64,000 nucleotides of DNA from Mesostigma viride (taxonomy: Eukaryota; Streptophyta; Mesostigmatophyceae; Mesostigmatales; Mesostigmataceae). Position numbers and translations under genes: made by a program. Below the pieces are notes generated by a model that was not told where the DNA came from, made no database searches, and saw only the letters and a program-made list of their open reading frames with translations. The DNA is taken from the NCBI GenBank assembly GCA_009746045.1, contig RPFO01000076.1, positions 5,144,275 to 5,208,274 on the forward strand, given 5' to 3'. Below, piece after piece: positions 21,702 to 33,294 of the stretch (positions are counted from its first letter, which is position 1; every line of letters begins with the position of its first letter).

Positions 21702-22025
21702 CTCCTGGGCCCTCCCACTTGGCAAGAGTTGACTCTGGCCAGGATCCAGAAGCGGTTTGAAGTGGGTAAGATCCAGTACATGGTTGAGAATGAGCCCATG
21801 GTGTTTTGTGGAATGCAGGCAACCTTGGTCCATCAGCAGGGTACATGGTCCATCAAGCTGGAGGGTGGTAAGGAATATCCCCAGCAGATCATAGATGCCT
21901 TGCAGGAGCCCATCACCCAGGCCAGATGTGCAACAATACGGGGTATGTTGGCATGGCTGGCCAGCGTTTGTGCTCCTGACCTGTCGGTGCTGAGTCGGTT
22001 AACCGATTCCCAACTGCATGGTTGA
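21702..22025 (+). pseudogene. Copia reverse transcriptase, 3' piece
   Basis: Resumes in the frame left at 18541 once the hAT element and one copy of its TSD are removed: LLGPPTWQELTLARIQKRFE and on. It corresponds to the RT connection region that follows the catalytic Asp-Asp motif, ending with a G-M-L-A-W-L-A...PDLSVL segment typical of Copia. A stop at 22023 separates it from the RNase H frame. Confidence 0.7.
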
Positions 22026-22076
22026 GGTGGGTGCTGAGAGTGTGGTAGAGGCTGTTCGCATGTCTCCGGCCCTCTC

Positions 22077-22601
22077 ATGCTGGGTCCTTTGGATTTGTAC
22101 AGGCCTTTTGACATGGTGCTCTATGTGGACAGTTCTATGGATAGTAGGAAAGTCACAGAGGTCAGGGGCCGTGCAGCAGCATTAATATCCCTGGTGCAAG
22201 AACAGTCCTCTCTGGTCTGCTGGTACAGTCGGTTGCAAAACAGGGTAACTCCCAGCAGTGACATTGCTGAGTGCAGGGCAATCTGTGAAGGGCTTCATAC
22301 TACTCTTTACTTGAGGGAGCTATTTTACCAGCTATGTCAAGTGGCTTCCTGTCGGTTGCAGATGCACACACTGGTAAGAACTGACAGCATGGGCATGGTG
22401 CAGTTTGTGCACAGGCAGCTGGCCAGGAGCAGGGACCTTGATTATTTGTTACTCAAGGAAATGTCTTGCTTAGCTAACATTGAACATGTGGCTGGCGTGG
22501 ACAACCCTGCAGATGCTCTCACCAAGCTGGAGGAGAAGGCTGAGCTGCAATACCCTTTGCTTCGTGGGCTCATGGCCTCCAAGGGGGGAGGGCCAGAGTA
22601 G
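22077..22601 (+). pseudogene. Copia RNase H
   Basis: A frame of about 174 codons with the Copia RNase H acidic residues in order: Asp in VLYVDSSMD, Glu in DIAECRAICEG, Asp in LVRTDSMGMV and Asp in NPADALTKLE. The domain would degrade the RNA strand of the RNA-DNA hybrid. It begins after a frame break from the RT piece. The following 22602-22777 and 25071-25210 probably belong to the 3' end of the same element; no LTR pair was found. Confidence 0.75.
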
Positions 22602-22781
22602 ACCAAACAGCCTTGCTCTAGGTGGGAGGCATCCCAGTGGGCTGGGCAGCCTCGTGGTGGCTGACAGCAGGTCCTTCAGAGTTCAGACACACTCTGCTGG
22701 ACAGGCCGGGGTCAGGGTGGAGTCACTCCCCTGGCTGAGAATTTCGCCTGGCTCTGTCATGGGGCTGCAGAAGAGTCTTAA

Positions 22782-25066
22782 CCCCTAAATGGTCTTGCTG
22801 CCGATTTTCCGCCAAAAATCGAGTTCCAGCCGATGCATCGGCCCCTTCTCGGGGGACCAGATGCCGCGAAATCTATTGAGAATTAGGAAACGTTTAGCTG
22901 AGAAGATCGAAAGTTTATAAAATTCTTCACAGCATGGTACTAGGGTTTGCATACTTTTGACAAAGTTATAGAAGGAGCGGTGACATACAGCCATGCTTTT
23001 TGGGGGCCCAATACCGCCACCGCCAGGTCGAAATGTCCGGCCCCCATATTGAACTCAGGGTCCAATGCCAACCGCCGGAATGAAACTTGCTGGCCCCCAG
23101 TATGCTAGCGCCCCCCTGGGGCGCCGCCACCGGTGCGCCGACAGCCGGGCCCCATATGCCCCCCCCCAACGCGCTGAATTCGTGTTCAGTGACCAGATCA
23201 CACTTTGATCCGGGAGCAAAATGATTGGCTGTACGTTACGAACAAAAAACGAAATTTTAGTATCGAAGTTCCGCAGCGCTTGCTGAATTTGCCCCCTTTC
23301 CAAGGCCCGCTGACAATACTTGAGAAATTCACCAATGAATGTTCGCTTTGAAACTGACCATGGATTGTTACTGGTGGATACACCTGGTGTAGACGAGCAC
23401 TTGCCACGTGGCAAATCCCCTTTGGCAGTAGGCTCGCCATATGGGGGCCATGACCACCCGCCGGCAGGCTATTTCAGCCGCAGCCCCTAAATTTATGTAG
23501 GGGCCGGACCAATGCAGCCCTAGTACCCGTGAAATTTTGGCTGGGCATGTCACCGCTCCTGTTATAGAGGTGTTCTGGCCGGTCAAAGTACAAGGGGTCA
23601 GGGTACTTTTCCACGTACAACGTGCATTCCGGAAAACGACGACCTGGCCATGGCGGCTTGCGCCCACGCATGGCATTTACGTTCGCGTTCGAATTTTCTG
23701 ACCAAACTTAGGATATTGATTTTATACGTCCTAAAGATCATACAGGCCAATTTTTGGTTCGCGGGAATGCCATTTGATAGGTGTCGGCAGCGTTCTTGCT
23801 GGAAAAAACTGCGATCAGGCCGGACGATAGAAACGTTGACAGCAATACCTTTACGGCGTATTTTAAAGGATATATTGGTTTCTTTGTACTTTTTATGGTA
23901 CATAGTAGTCGTAAACGTGTAAGGGTGGCCAGAAATCGCCGAATCCAGCGACCATGCAGCACAACTTTGGTGTGCCGAAATGCGCCATTTTGCGGCCACC
24001 GCCTGGGCCAAGGTAACGCCATCCATGCCTGGTAAAGCTCAAGCATCGTTTTCCTATCGATGTCTGACGTTTATATATACGTTCTAGCTTGTGTAGCACA
24101 TTCTTTTTGAATTATTCATGCTCTTTCTTGACCCTGGACTGGCCCCTTTCTAAAACACCCTTCTTAGATGCTTCCCTCAGTCAGTTGACCTGCCACAGGG
24201 TGATGGTGATAAGTTTTAGAGGCTATATGGGTGTGAGTACCTCCATATATGTTTGTTATACATTTCCCATATACATATTGCATGAGTGTGAGGCAGTTGG
24301 CTGGTCTCTGTGGCATCATCAAGCACGTAACTGGTGAGTAAAAGCTTCCCATTGACAGCATGTGCCACCAGGTGTGCTGGCCATCACCTGGCAAGCTATA
24401 GCAGCTTAGGCCTAGTTTATCCTTGCTAGGGCAGGCTGAAATAGGCTCAACATCACTAGTTTGTTGGTGGCTGCCTCCTAGAATGCATGCCTTGCATAGG
24501 GTATCCGTACCACGTTACCTACGTGCATGGACAAGGTGGCACCTGCACATAGGTGCCATGTAAGGGCAGTGTGATGATGCAGTTATGTTTCCCCATCATT
24601 GTGGAAGGGAAATGTATAGTTTGGCATGGTTGGTGGCCATATTAGTAGGTAGTATGCCCACCCCTACCCCCTTGGTTGCTTTTTACCAACGGTACCTCTA
24701 TGGGCTGTACTGGGTGTAACTGCTGGTATACCCACCCAAATGATGACCCCAATGGCTCAAACTGTTCAGCAACTAATTGTTTATCATCCCTGAAGTGGTA
24801 GGTGCCTAGGTCTTATAACATAATTCAAAATGCACATTCTACCAAAAATGAAAACGCGCGTCTTGACCCCCCTGACTTTGACGGCAGTTATACATGGCCT
24901 ACCCTGCATATATGTGAGGTTGTGATATACCAACCCGAAGGGCAACTCATGGACATGCTTGGCCCCCAAGGACAGCCATTGGATATGGGTAGGTTGGATG
25001 GCATCTGGTTTGCAAAATTGTGAAGATCAAGCCGATTTATCGGCAGGATCTCAGACCATTTAGGGG
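22782..25066. mobile_element. TTAA-flanked (piggyBac-like) element, copy 2, with nested insertion
   Basis: TTAA on both sides (22778-22781, 25067-25070) and the same CCCCTAAATGGTCT ends as 4220-5908, in opposite orientation. Its length is 2285 bp; subtracting the nested 588-bp element and one 8-bp TSD leaves 1689 bp, equal to copy 1. Sequence identity to copy 1 is very high by eye. No transposase seen. Confidence 0.92.
22973..23560. mobile_element. 588-bp inverted-repeat element with 8-bp TSD
   Basis: Exact TSD GTTATAGA (22965-22972, 23561-23568) and 14-bp inverted ends AGGAGCGGTGACAT. Copy 1 of the host element shows the empty site with a single GTTATAGA (reverse strand, about 5721-5728). 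The 8-bp TSD points to hAT, P or Kyakuja-Dileera-Zisupton-type transposition. The terminus is not the usual hAT CAG, so the superfamily is open. GC-rich, no coding capacity. Confidence 0.85.
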
Positions 25067-25070
25067 TTAA

Positions 25071-27154
25071 GGACTTTGTAATGGGCCTTGGTTGGGTCTT
25101 CATGGAATGGACCCTGCAAGGGCAGCCCAAGTGTTGGCTCTAACAGGTTGCTGTACATTTGTATATATTCTCTGTAACCAACCTGTTGCATGCTAATAAA
25201 ATCCCTGGTTGTGTGACCATGTTGGACGTGGTTGCCAGGGGCCTCACTATGGGTTATACTTCTTTATAATAAAACATAATCATGTTATTGTCATGTCATG
25301 TTGTTTGTCATGTTCAGTTCCAGGACCTGATCCAAACCTGGAGGATATGGGGTGGGGTTCGATTCCCCAGCTGACCTCAGCCTGGCATGTGTGAATCCTG
25401 AGTTTATCCCTCAGTGAGGACATGGGCTCCCCATGTGTTGGCTAACATTAGTCAGGGCTCTCTCAGTCTTTGGAAGGATTTAAAAGATAAAGGAGGCTCC
25501 GTGGCGGGCGCCATATGAACGGGCGCCTGTGATAACTGGATGACCAGGAACTCACAATAGTACGTTCATGGACTCCTCTATCCAAACTCCTCTGACTAAG
25601 TGAAGACCTAACTTTAATCTACACCAGGTTCCCAAAGAAAGGGTCGGGATGTCATGTGGGTCAGAGCGGGCAACCTTTGAACCAATGAGCAGGCCTAGCT
25701 AATATTTGGAGGCACCTCAGGTTCCAAAAGAAAAGGCAGGTCTGGTCTCTGGGAGGGATCAGATGTGTGAAGGCTTGTGGGGACAGTGGCTGATAGGTTC
25801 TCAGGCTGGTCCAAGCTCCAAAACAAGAAAGGGTTGGAGTTAGCATATTGGGGCACCAATGTGCTAGATGGATGCAGGTTGAGGAGACCTTTCCAACGCC
25901 GTGTCAACCGCCTAGAACAGACAAGGGACTAGAGAGATATCAGGTCCCGAAGTACTGCCGACCGGCGGGCGAGGGCGGTGCACTCTCAGGGCATAGTGGA
26001 CAGGACACGTGGCAGGCCGTGCCTGCACAGGCTTAGCCTGAACCTTCACGTGACTGGGACACAGTGTATACTGAGGACGCAACGGTCCTGTGGCTAGTAG
26101 AAGCCAGTAGCCAGCCAGCAGGTCTGCAAGGATGTAAGTCCATGCAGGACTGTGGCAGGTCCTGTGCAGTCCTAGACACAACAGGATATTAGCCAGAGAT
26201 TCCTGTATGCTGCCTGCAACAAGGATGCAGGGCAGCGATACGAGGCTCTGGCAAAGTAGCGTTGCACAGCGTTGCTCATGACCGAGGAACAAGGATGGAA
26301 CGAGGTTGCATATAGCTCGAGGCTCAACGAGGCAAGGAGCGTCTTCACACACGAACCTTGGTCGTCACGACGAGTGGCGAGCCTATCGAGGGTCGTAGGC
26401 CTGGTGTGAGGATAAAGGTTGCTAGCCAGCAGCCTAGGGTCATTCCAGCCAGCAAGACCAGGAGCTCACAAGCTCTGCTGACGAGTTGCTGTGCAAATAG
26501 CTCCACCCACGTTCCCGCGGGCCACATCGGGCCAGGAACCCAGCGAAGTACTGAGGGTGAGTGAACATCAGGGTCAAAGCCGACTTATCCACCATCCCAC
26601 AACGATGAACACTGACGAAGTCCACCCCCATCTTGAACACCTCAGTGCGCACGTGGTCTGTCGCGTCCGTGATCTATCACGTCCGCAATTCAGATTTTGG
26701 CGTAATTCTGACGTCCGCAGCCTTGTGCGGGTTGCTATACCGCGGCCCGGTACTGACGCCGCGGATCTCATTTGTACTTTCGCGCCAAGTCCGCTGAATT
26801 TGCTGACGGAACTTTTGGGCGGACCTGAATTTCACTGACATTCGTCACAAGGGCAGTTTGCCGAATGCTGGTACACAGCAAGCTGGCGAGGCGCTGAGCA
26901 GCTGTGCAATTTCAGGATTTCAACGTGGGACACCAGACACAAATGCAAGGAAGCCCTAGGCGGTGCCTGGCATGGCCGATAGATTTGCCCTTGTATATTT
27001 GTGTTCGCTTGACAGATAAAGCTTGAAGTTTAGCCTGTCGGAAATTAGACAATGTTATGATTGGTTGATGTCAAAAGTGGCGCTAGTGGCGCCAGCCGCC
27101 AGGCTTGAGCTTTGAGCAGTATAGAAGGATGAGCAACGAACCATGGTGGTCGTT
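25071..27154. other. Flank of the Copia/TTAA cluster
   Basis: Starts with transcript-end-like sequence (TAATAAAATC at about 25192). GGTTCGATTCCCC at about 25354 resembles a tRNA B box, but no cloverleaf could be drawn. Short frames to 26840 have no recognisable domain. I see no supported gene. Confidence 0.3.
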
Positions 27155-30100
27155 CACTAGGAACTCAGGGGTGGTATAATATACCTTTTATATCACTTTA
27201 TATCACTTTTTACCACCTCGGGTGGTAGAAACCTCCCAAAAAGCGATATAAAGTGATATAAAGTGATATAAAGTGATATAAAATGATATAAAGTGATATA
27301 AAGTGATATAATATACCACTTAAAAAGGTAAAAGTGGTAAACGGTGGTAAAACCCCTGTTTTTTGGTGGTAAAAGTGGTATAAAGTGATATAAAGTGATA
27401 TAAAGTGGTATAACACAAATTTTTAAGGGAACGAGCACACAAGTGGTAAAAAGACAAGGGCTGAACTGACAACAAGTCAGTTTGGGCCCAAACAATGAAT
27501 GATGCACCTTTATTCAATGTAATATTGGCATGATTAACTTGGAGAAAACCGAGAAGTTGAGGACAATTGCGTGAGCTCAGCAAGCATGAGCTCACCTTGC
27601 ATGGCGTGCAAGCGCACGCCTACAAGGACTTTGTCATTGATGCAATATAATCCTTTAGAAACCGATGGCATGCCGGAGTCCCATACATCAAGAGTAATCG
27701 AGGGACTACGAAATGCTACTTCAACTTAGGGGCTATCCTCCAAGAACGAGGAATCCTACTCTCCATGATTGCTACTCCATCGTTCTTCAGTTCGCCTCAT
27801 GGTGCGCTTTCCTGCAAAATGATCAAACACCATCAAAGGAGCATAACAAGGCCACCGCATGGGGCAACATGTTGTGTTGTCAAGGAACTGAGTTTGAAAG
27901 AAATTCTACGAAAAATCTCCATGAGCTTAACCTGGCATCCCCCTCCCATTGCAAAGTAAGCGGCCACCAACTAGGGATGGCGTAAGGAACAAAACCACAG
28001 TCAGAACATAAACGAAGCCACAAACCTAGCTACGCAATAGAATTTGCTAGTCGTAAACACAGAAAACATGAAAGGCACAGGGTCAAGCTGGCTGACAATA
28101 GGCAAAGGGTTGCAAACACGCACTTAGCGTGAAGCATGCCAATGCTTGTCATGCATGCCTCCCAATGCAGGCATAGAAAGGGAAACTAAAGTGAAAGGGA
28201 ATGCAAGGCCGGTGGCGCACACCATATTTTGAATAGATGTATAGGTGAGCATACTAGCCTACAAGGCATAGCTGCTACGCAAGAAGATGCAACATACCAG
28301 TTCGTGCAACTGCAAATAGAAAGTTCTAATGATGGCGGGCTTTACAAAGCAAAGGACGCTCAAATTGCCACAAATAGAAGCCACCAGCGACAAGCGTTTA
28401 GTCGATAGCAAATCATTGAGTAATCAAGGCCAATCAAGTTTGAAATAACCTCCAAAGCCTCAGAACTGCTCAACGAGATGAAGAAAGCCATCTAACAAGG
28501 CCATGTATTCCTAATGGCAAGGCATATCATTGGAAAGAGAAGAATGAGACGAAAATCCAGCAAACCTCTTGCTATGGTGTTGCAAGCGAGTGAGAACAAA
28601 AAATTCAAAATGAAAAGACTTCCTGATTGCTCTCACCAGTAAAGGGATTTCGTTTGCAGGCATGCGAAGATTTGGAGAGAACCATTTTAAAGATGCCAAG
28701 TAAGCTCTGGATATCAAAGAGGATCATGCAACTCAATGCCGACAACACGGAATGGCATACGTTCGCTCACCATGCTGCAGAACAATCACCCAGCATAGAG
28801 AACCAGAGGCTCTACTAGCATAGACGGATAGGCCGCCGCATGCCGGTCTAACGGCATGACGCTGCCAACAAATGTACAAAGTGCAGCACGCAATGCAAAC
28901 AGTAAAAGGATGTAAGAACCAGAAGCACAAGTGCAGTTAAGACTGGATCTGAAGCCATCCGGCCAGGTCTCTCCACATCGCACACTTCTCCAACTCCGAA
29001 ACTTCCTTCTGCAGCATTCAATTCAACAAGTTCAAAACGAATGTTATGTGCATCTGAAACCCTTGCATCGCGCCGCACACCACTGGGAGCAGTTCTTTAA
29101 TATTGGCAACGCATGGGCATACAGAATCATGGCCATGTTATAAAAGCACTCACTTGCTCACCTGAGGTCATAGCAGGAAACCGCCGGGTTTCTATAGCAG
29201 TCTAACATTGCGACGAGGACTAGCTTGTTAGTCATACGCCTGCCTGAGCTTTCTCCTTGACAGCTTTCTGCTCTGAAATTTAAAGCTGGTCGAAGGCGCT
29301 GCCTTTGCAAAGGAAAGTCGTCCCGGTGACTTCCTCCAGTCCAATCCATGGGCCAATCCACAAATTCCCTTCCAAACCTAAGAGCCGCATACATAACCAC
29401 TGCTAGCCTGTCATCGAACCTCCCATCCTCCTGCCATTACCTTTCAGAATCAATTAGCTGTACACTCCCAGCGCAAACCGCGAAGTGAAATGTGGGGTAA
29501 TCACGTCCTGTCGACCACACCCAAAAGCAGTTCTAGCTGCACTACTACATGTGTTTATGGCCGTTGGCGCAAAAGCATGTCGGTTGCTGGCGTCGATCCG
29601 AAACCAGCGGCAACCGCTAGTTTTTGAACTGTACAGGCCAAGCGACAGATCTTTCCGCAACGGCAATACCGGGCGAAGATCACACTGCAATGTCACTCTG
29701 CACACCCATTGGCATCTACAATCATAAAATCCTGGGATCGTGATTCTAATCCGTACATCGTCAGCATAATTCAAACGAATGGACATATGGCTTGCCATTA
29801 TGACTTGATACTAAGGTAAATGTACACGCTCTGCACATCCCTGCCAGAGAAAAATCCTGGGTACGTGATTCTAATCCGTACATCGTCAGCAAAATTCAAA
29901 CGAATGGACATATGGCTTGCCATTATGACTTGATACTAAGGTAAATGTACACGCTGTACACATCGCTGCCGGAGACTGAGCGGCGTAACCGTAACTTCAT
30001 TTCAGGAGCCCGGCATTGCAAAGCTTGACCTTCCGAGTTGCGAGCCGTGTGACCGTTGCATTCATGTGGTGCGACTCGACAAGATGATGAAGGCATCGTT

Positions 30101-31858
30101 TCCCCAGTGTGAGTCCTTCCTACATTCAAAGCAAGGGCCAGGGAAGCTAGGTCGGCGATCGGCGCGATCACGGGACTGCAAGATGTCTATAGCAATAATG
30201 CAACCTTGCAACCTTATAGATCTAGATTGATGAAGCGCTGAAAAGGCATGTAGATTGACTGGATTATGTGCGTGCAGTACCCATCGAAGTTTTCAGGTCG
30301 AACAGAGGATTTAAATTGAGGACGAGACATGAATGGCATCGTTTAGAAGCATTGAAGTCATATTCGGTAGAGATGAAAGATACGGTAAATACACTACCGA
30401 ACTTCCAGACCTGCATGCTTTCTTAACTCATAAGGTGAGCACGTTCTTCCTCATATGGTGGAATGTCTGGCCCAGTGTATTCGTCATGCTTCTGTAATTT
30501 ACTGGTCGTTGGGGACCTGCCGTTGAGAGGGTGTCTTCCGAACGATTTCTTGTTATGGTGTTGACCACCATGCAAATCACTGCACGTTTCTTTTGTATGC
30601 TGTGTATTGTGGTTTGTACGTCGATTTTTTTCTTCGTGTGCATGTCTAAAGACAATGCGGCGACCGAGGAGCATGCGGCCCTATCGCAGAGACGGGACGA
30701 GGAACGTCGTTGGCATCGAAGGCTATAGAAGCGCGGTGAAAGTTTTTGGTGAGCAATCGCTTTCTTAGTTGTTTCAATTCGTATTTGTGAATCTGTCGGT
30801 AACCATTGCTTTCAATCGTTCTCTTCCGATTCATTTGCTGTCAACGTCCAATGCGCGGCACCTTTGCAAACCATACCTTTATTTGTTAGCAATCAGAGTA
30901 GCAGTTTTTGCAAGGTAATGTTTTCCTTATTTGCAGTTGCCCTCACTGGCATGCTTTCGCTTTTGTTCATTCAGCTACACAGGCTACTAACTGGACCGGC
31001 TATATTATACCGTTCTGTATGCCTGCTTGAGTGACTGCCGACAATCTAGCGGGGTTGAGGCATAACCTACTTCACCATAGGATGTTTTGCCGGGCAACAA
31101 CGATCTGCCGCCTGACTGGTCCGCCCCCTGCCTTGCTGTACCGGTGTCCTCTTCAATTGCGGTGCTCTGTGTGCCTGCAGGACCATAGTAGAGAACGGCT
31201 GGCATGGCCCTGTGGCTCTGTCCAAAGAAGCATGAATCGTGATGAAGAAGCATATAGATTGGGCCTGTTATTATTAGATGGTCATAGTCGCAGCATCTGC
31301 AGAAAATATGGCAGGCCTAGCTTTTTGCCGCCTTTGTTCACAATGATGTAAACATTTTGATGAGATAACCAACGTGGGGCTAAATCTTGATTGTAATCGT
31401 ATATTTCTAATAAAAAACAACTCGTTTGGAATGATGGCCTGTTAAGCTGTTTTTAACAAGGCCTGTGTTGTGATGCTGGCGACAGTATTCCATGTGCAAT
31501 CTGCATTTTCTCACCCCCTTTTTACCACTTTTTTACCACTGCCGGTGTGCACTTTTACCACCCTCATTTTTACCACTTTGTCGCATCGTTTTACCACCCT
31601 GTTTTTACCACCTCGTTTTACCACCCTGTTTTTACCACCTCGTTTTACCACCCCCTTCTTATTTGGCGCGTGAGGTTTATACCACTTTGACCACTTATAC
31701 CACCAATTTTTTGCTAGCGACTTTCCCCCCATTTTACCACTTTTACCACCTATTTTACCACTTAATATCACTTTATATCACTTTATACCACTTTATATCA
31801 CTTTTTACCACCACATCGACCCCGTTATACCACTTATACCACCCCCGAGTTCCTAGTG
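27155..31858. mobile_element. CACTA-type (En/Spm-like) non-autonomous element
   Basis: Both ends start CACTAGGAACTC followed by (A/G)GGGGTGGTATAA in inverted orientation. The left subterminal zone (27175-27420) is packed with GATATAAAGTG/GTGGTAAAA repeats and the right zone (31510-31850) with the complements (TTTTACCACC, ATATCACTTT), the usual CACTA design. Flanking bases are TT/TT, or an imperfect 3-bp TSD. The 4.7-kb interior shows no transposase. It includes a 125-bp tandem duplication and small frames only. Confidence 0.8.
29726..29974. repeat. 125-bp tandem duplication inside the CACTA element
   Basis: Two adjacent copies beginning AAAATCCTGGG, differing at a few positions. Contains no recognised motif. 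Confidence 0.85.
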
Positions 31859-32307
31859 TTGTTTGTCCGTTTCTCTCCCTCACAACAACTGGTTTGTTGT
31901 CTTCATGGGGTGAAATAGTTCGAGCAGCCCGGAGCAGCCCCCGTGAGTGGTTGCATGCAGTCAGTTGCCATGAGGATGGACTGACGGATACGACAATGTA
32001 CTGGTTTTGTTAAGAATGTGTGTAAGACTGAGAACGAGACAAGGGACAGGGCCTTCGGGCACCCTGGCCGTCGTTGGCAAGAATGCCAGTAGGAACTAGG
32101 TCGGGAACACACGCACTGCCGCCACAAGGGGCCTGCAGTGGCGTAACCCAAGGGGCCTCACAGCTGGCACTCTTATAACTACAACATTACAACTCGACAG
32201 TCTTTGTAATTCGTCATGTATCTTGATCATTGGAATTGAAATGTCTTTTGGTTGCTTTGATGATAAAGCATGGTCTCAAGAATCGGCTGATTGGGCCGGA
32301 TTGCCTG
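31859..32307. other. Unassigned sequence right of the CACTA element
   Basis: About 450 bp without a supported gene or repeat. Confidence 0.3.
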
Positions 32308-32518
32308 TCATGAAGGTGGCGGTGCCGTTAAGGAGTCACCGCACCTTTCATTCTCATCATAGGTGGTCTTCAGGGTCCACGCAAAGTCTGGCGCCGTCTT
32401 GTCAAGGAAAGCGCGCCAATCCACTGGAGCCACCTTAGGGGGCGCCACCGCGTGCCCTATATCCCATCCACATAATAATGCACAGTCCATGTAATCCCGC
32501 TCAACCAGTCCTGAGGTC
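32308..32518 (-). CDS. Candidate terminal exon of an unrecognised gene
   Basis: On the minus strand a splice acceptor GAGGCTGCTCAG precedes 69 codons of protein-like sequence (TSGLVERDYMDCALLCGWDI, VDWRAFLDKTAPDFAWTLKT) ending at TGA. Composition is balanced, unlike neighbouring frames. Upstream exons would lie at higher coordinates. Possible candidates are the minus frames near 32690-32790 (SRAVRLVFGWTGYMTGHLVG) and 33585-33750, but I could not join them. No domain recognised. Confidence 0.35.
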
Positions 32519-32973
32519 CTGAGCAGCCTCAAACTTGATGAAATGTTGACCATAGGGGTACTATGTCCCAGCCCTTGTGCACCAACAGGCCAGTGCCCCC
32601 CAGACTTGCCACGCAAGGGCAACTCTTTATATAGCCAATCGGGACTGTCAGCAGGAGGGAATATTTTTCATGCATACAACTTGATGATCCGGCCGACGAG
32701 GTGGCCAGTCATGTATCCCGTCCAGCCGAAAACCAGCCTTACAGCGCGACTGATGCGCGTAATCACATGACGTACTACTAGCGTCGACGACGGTGAGGCA
32801 CAGCATGCAGTGCAGGCCCCACGCTCAGAAGCGAGGGCGTGCACCAGAAGAAACTGATCCATCGCCTCACTACCTACAGCTGTACGCGTCATCTCAAATA
32901 CAGGCGCGCCGTGAGCCGACCGACCATGCAACGTGGCCGTCCCTGGCCGCCGCTGGAGTGGCTGTATAGCGGG

Positions 32974-33190
32974 GGAAGCCCTAGCGTGGCCGCTAGAGTG
33001 CGCCTCCCCTGCACCTGCGAACGCATGCAGGTGCCCGCAAGGCCCTAGTGTGTCCACTAGAGTGCGCCCCGCCGTCTCTATCCAGCGCCGGAAACAGTCA
33101 AAGTCGATCAAAACCGGAAACTTGGAAAATATGGCACGTTAAGTGCCCAAAGCTAGCAGGGCCCCAGCGTGTCCACTGGAGTGCGCCCTG
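32974..33190. repeat. Three-copy GC-rich motif
   Basis: AGGGCCC(T/C)AG(T/C)GTGTCCACT(A/G)-type blocks followed by GAGTGCGCCC(C/T)GCC occur at about 32974, 33032 and 33160. On the minus strand they read AHSSGHAxA. Function unknown. Confidence 0.6.
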
Positions 33191-33294
33191 CCGACTCCTC
33201 CACGAAGCTGCACTAGTTCAGGCACAACACCACTCCGGCCGACGTGCATAGACCGGAGCAGTCGCCGGTCCCCACATTCCTTACTGCTGCCCCA

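Noticed and set aside
25350-25370. B-box-like GGTTCGATTCC as a tRNA gene or SINE
   Set aside because: The T-arm folds well, but no matching A box, anticodon arm or acceptor stem is evident.
30571-30729. Small frame with a hydrophobic segment inside the CACTA element
   Set aside because: About 52 codons, no homology recognised and no splice context; too weak to annotate.
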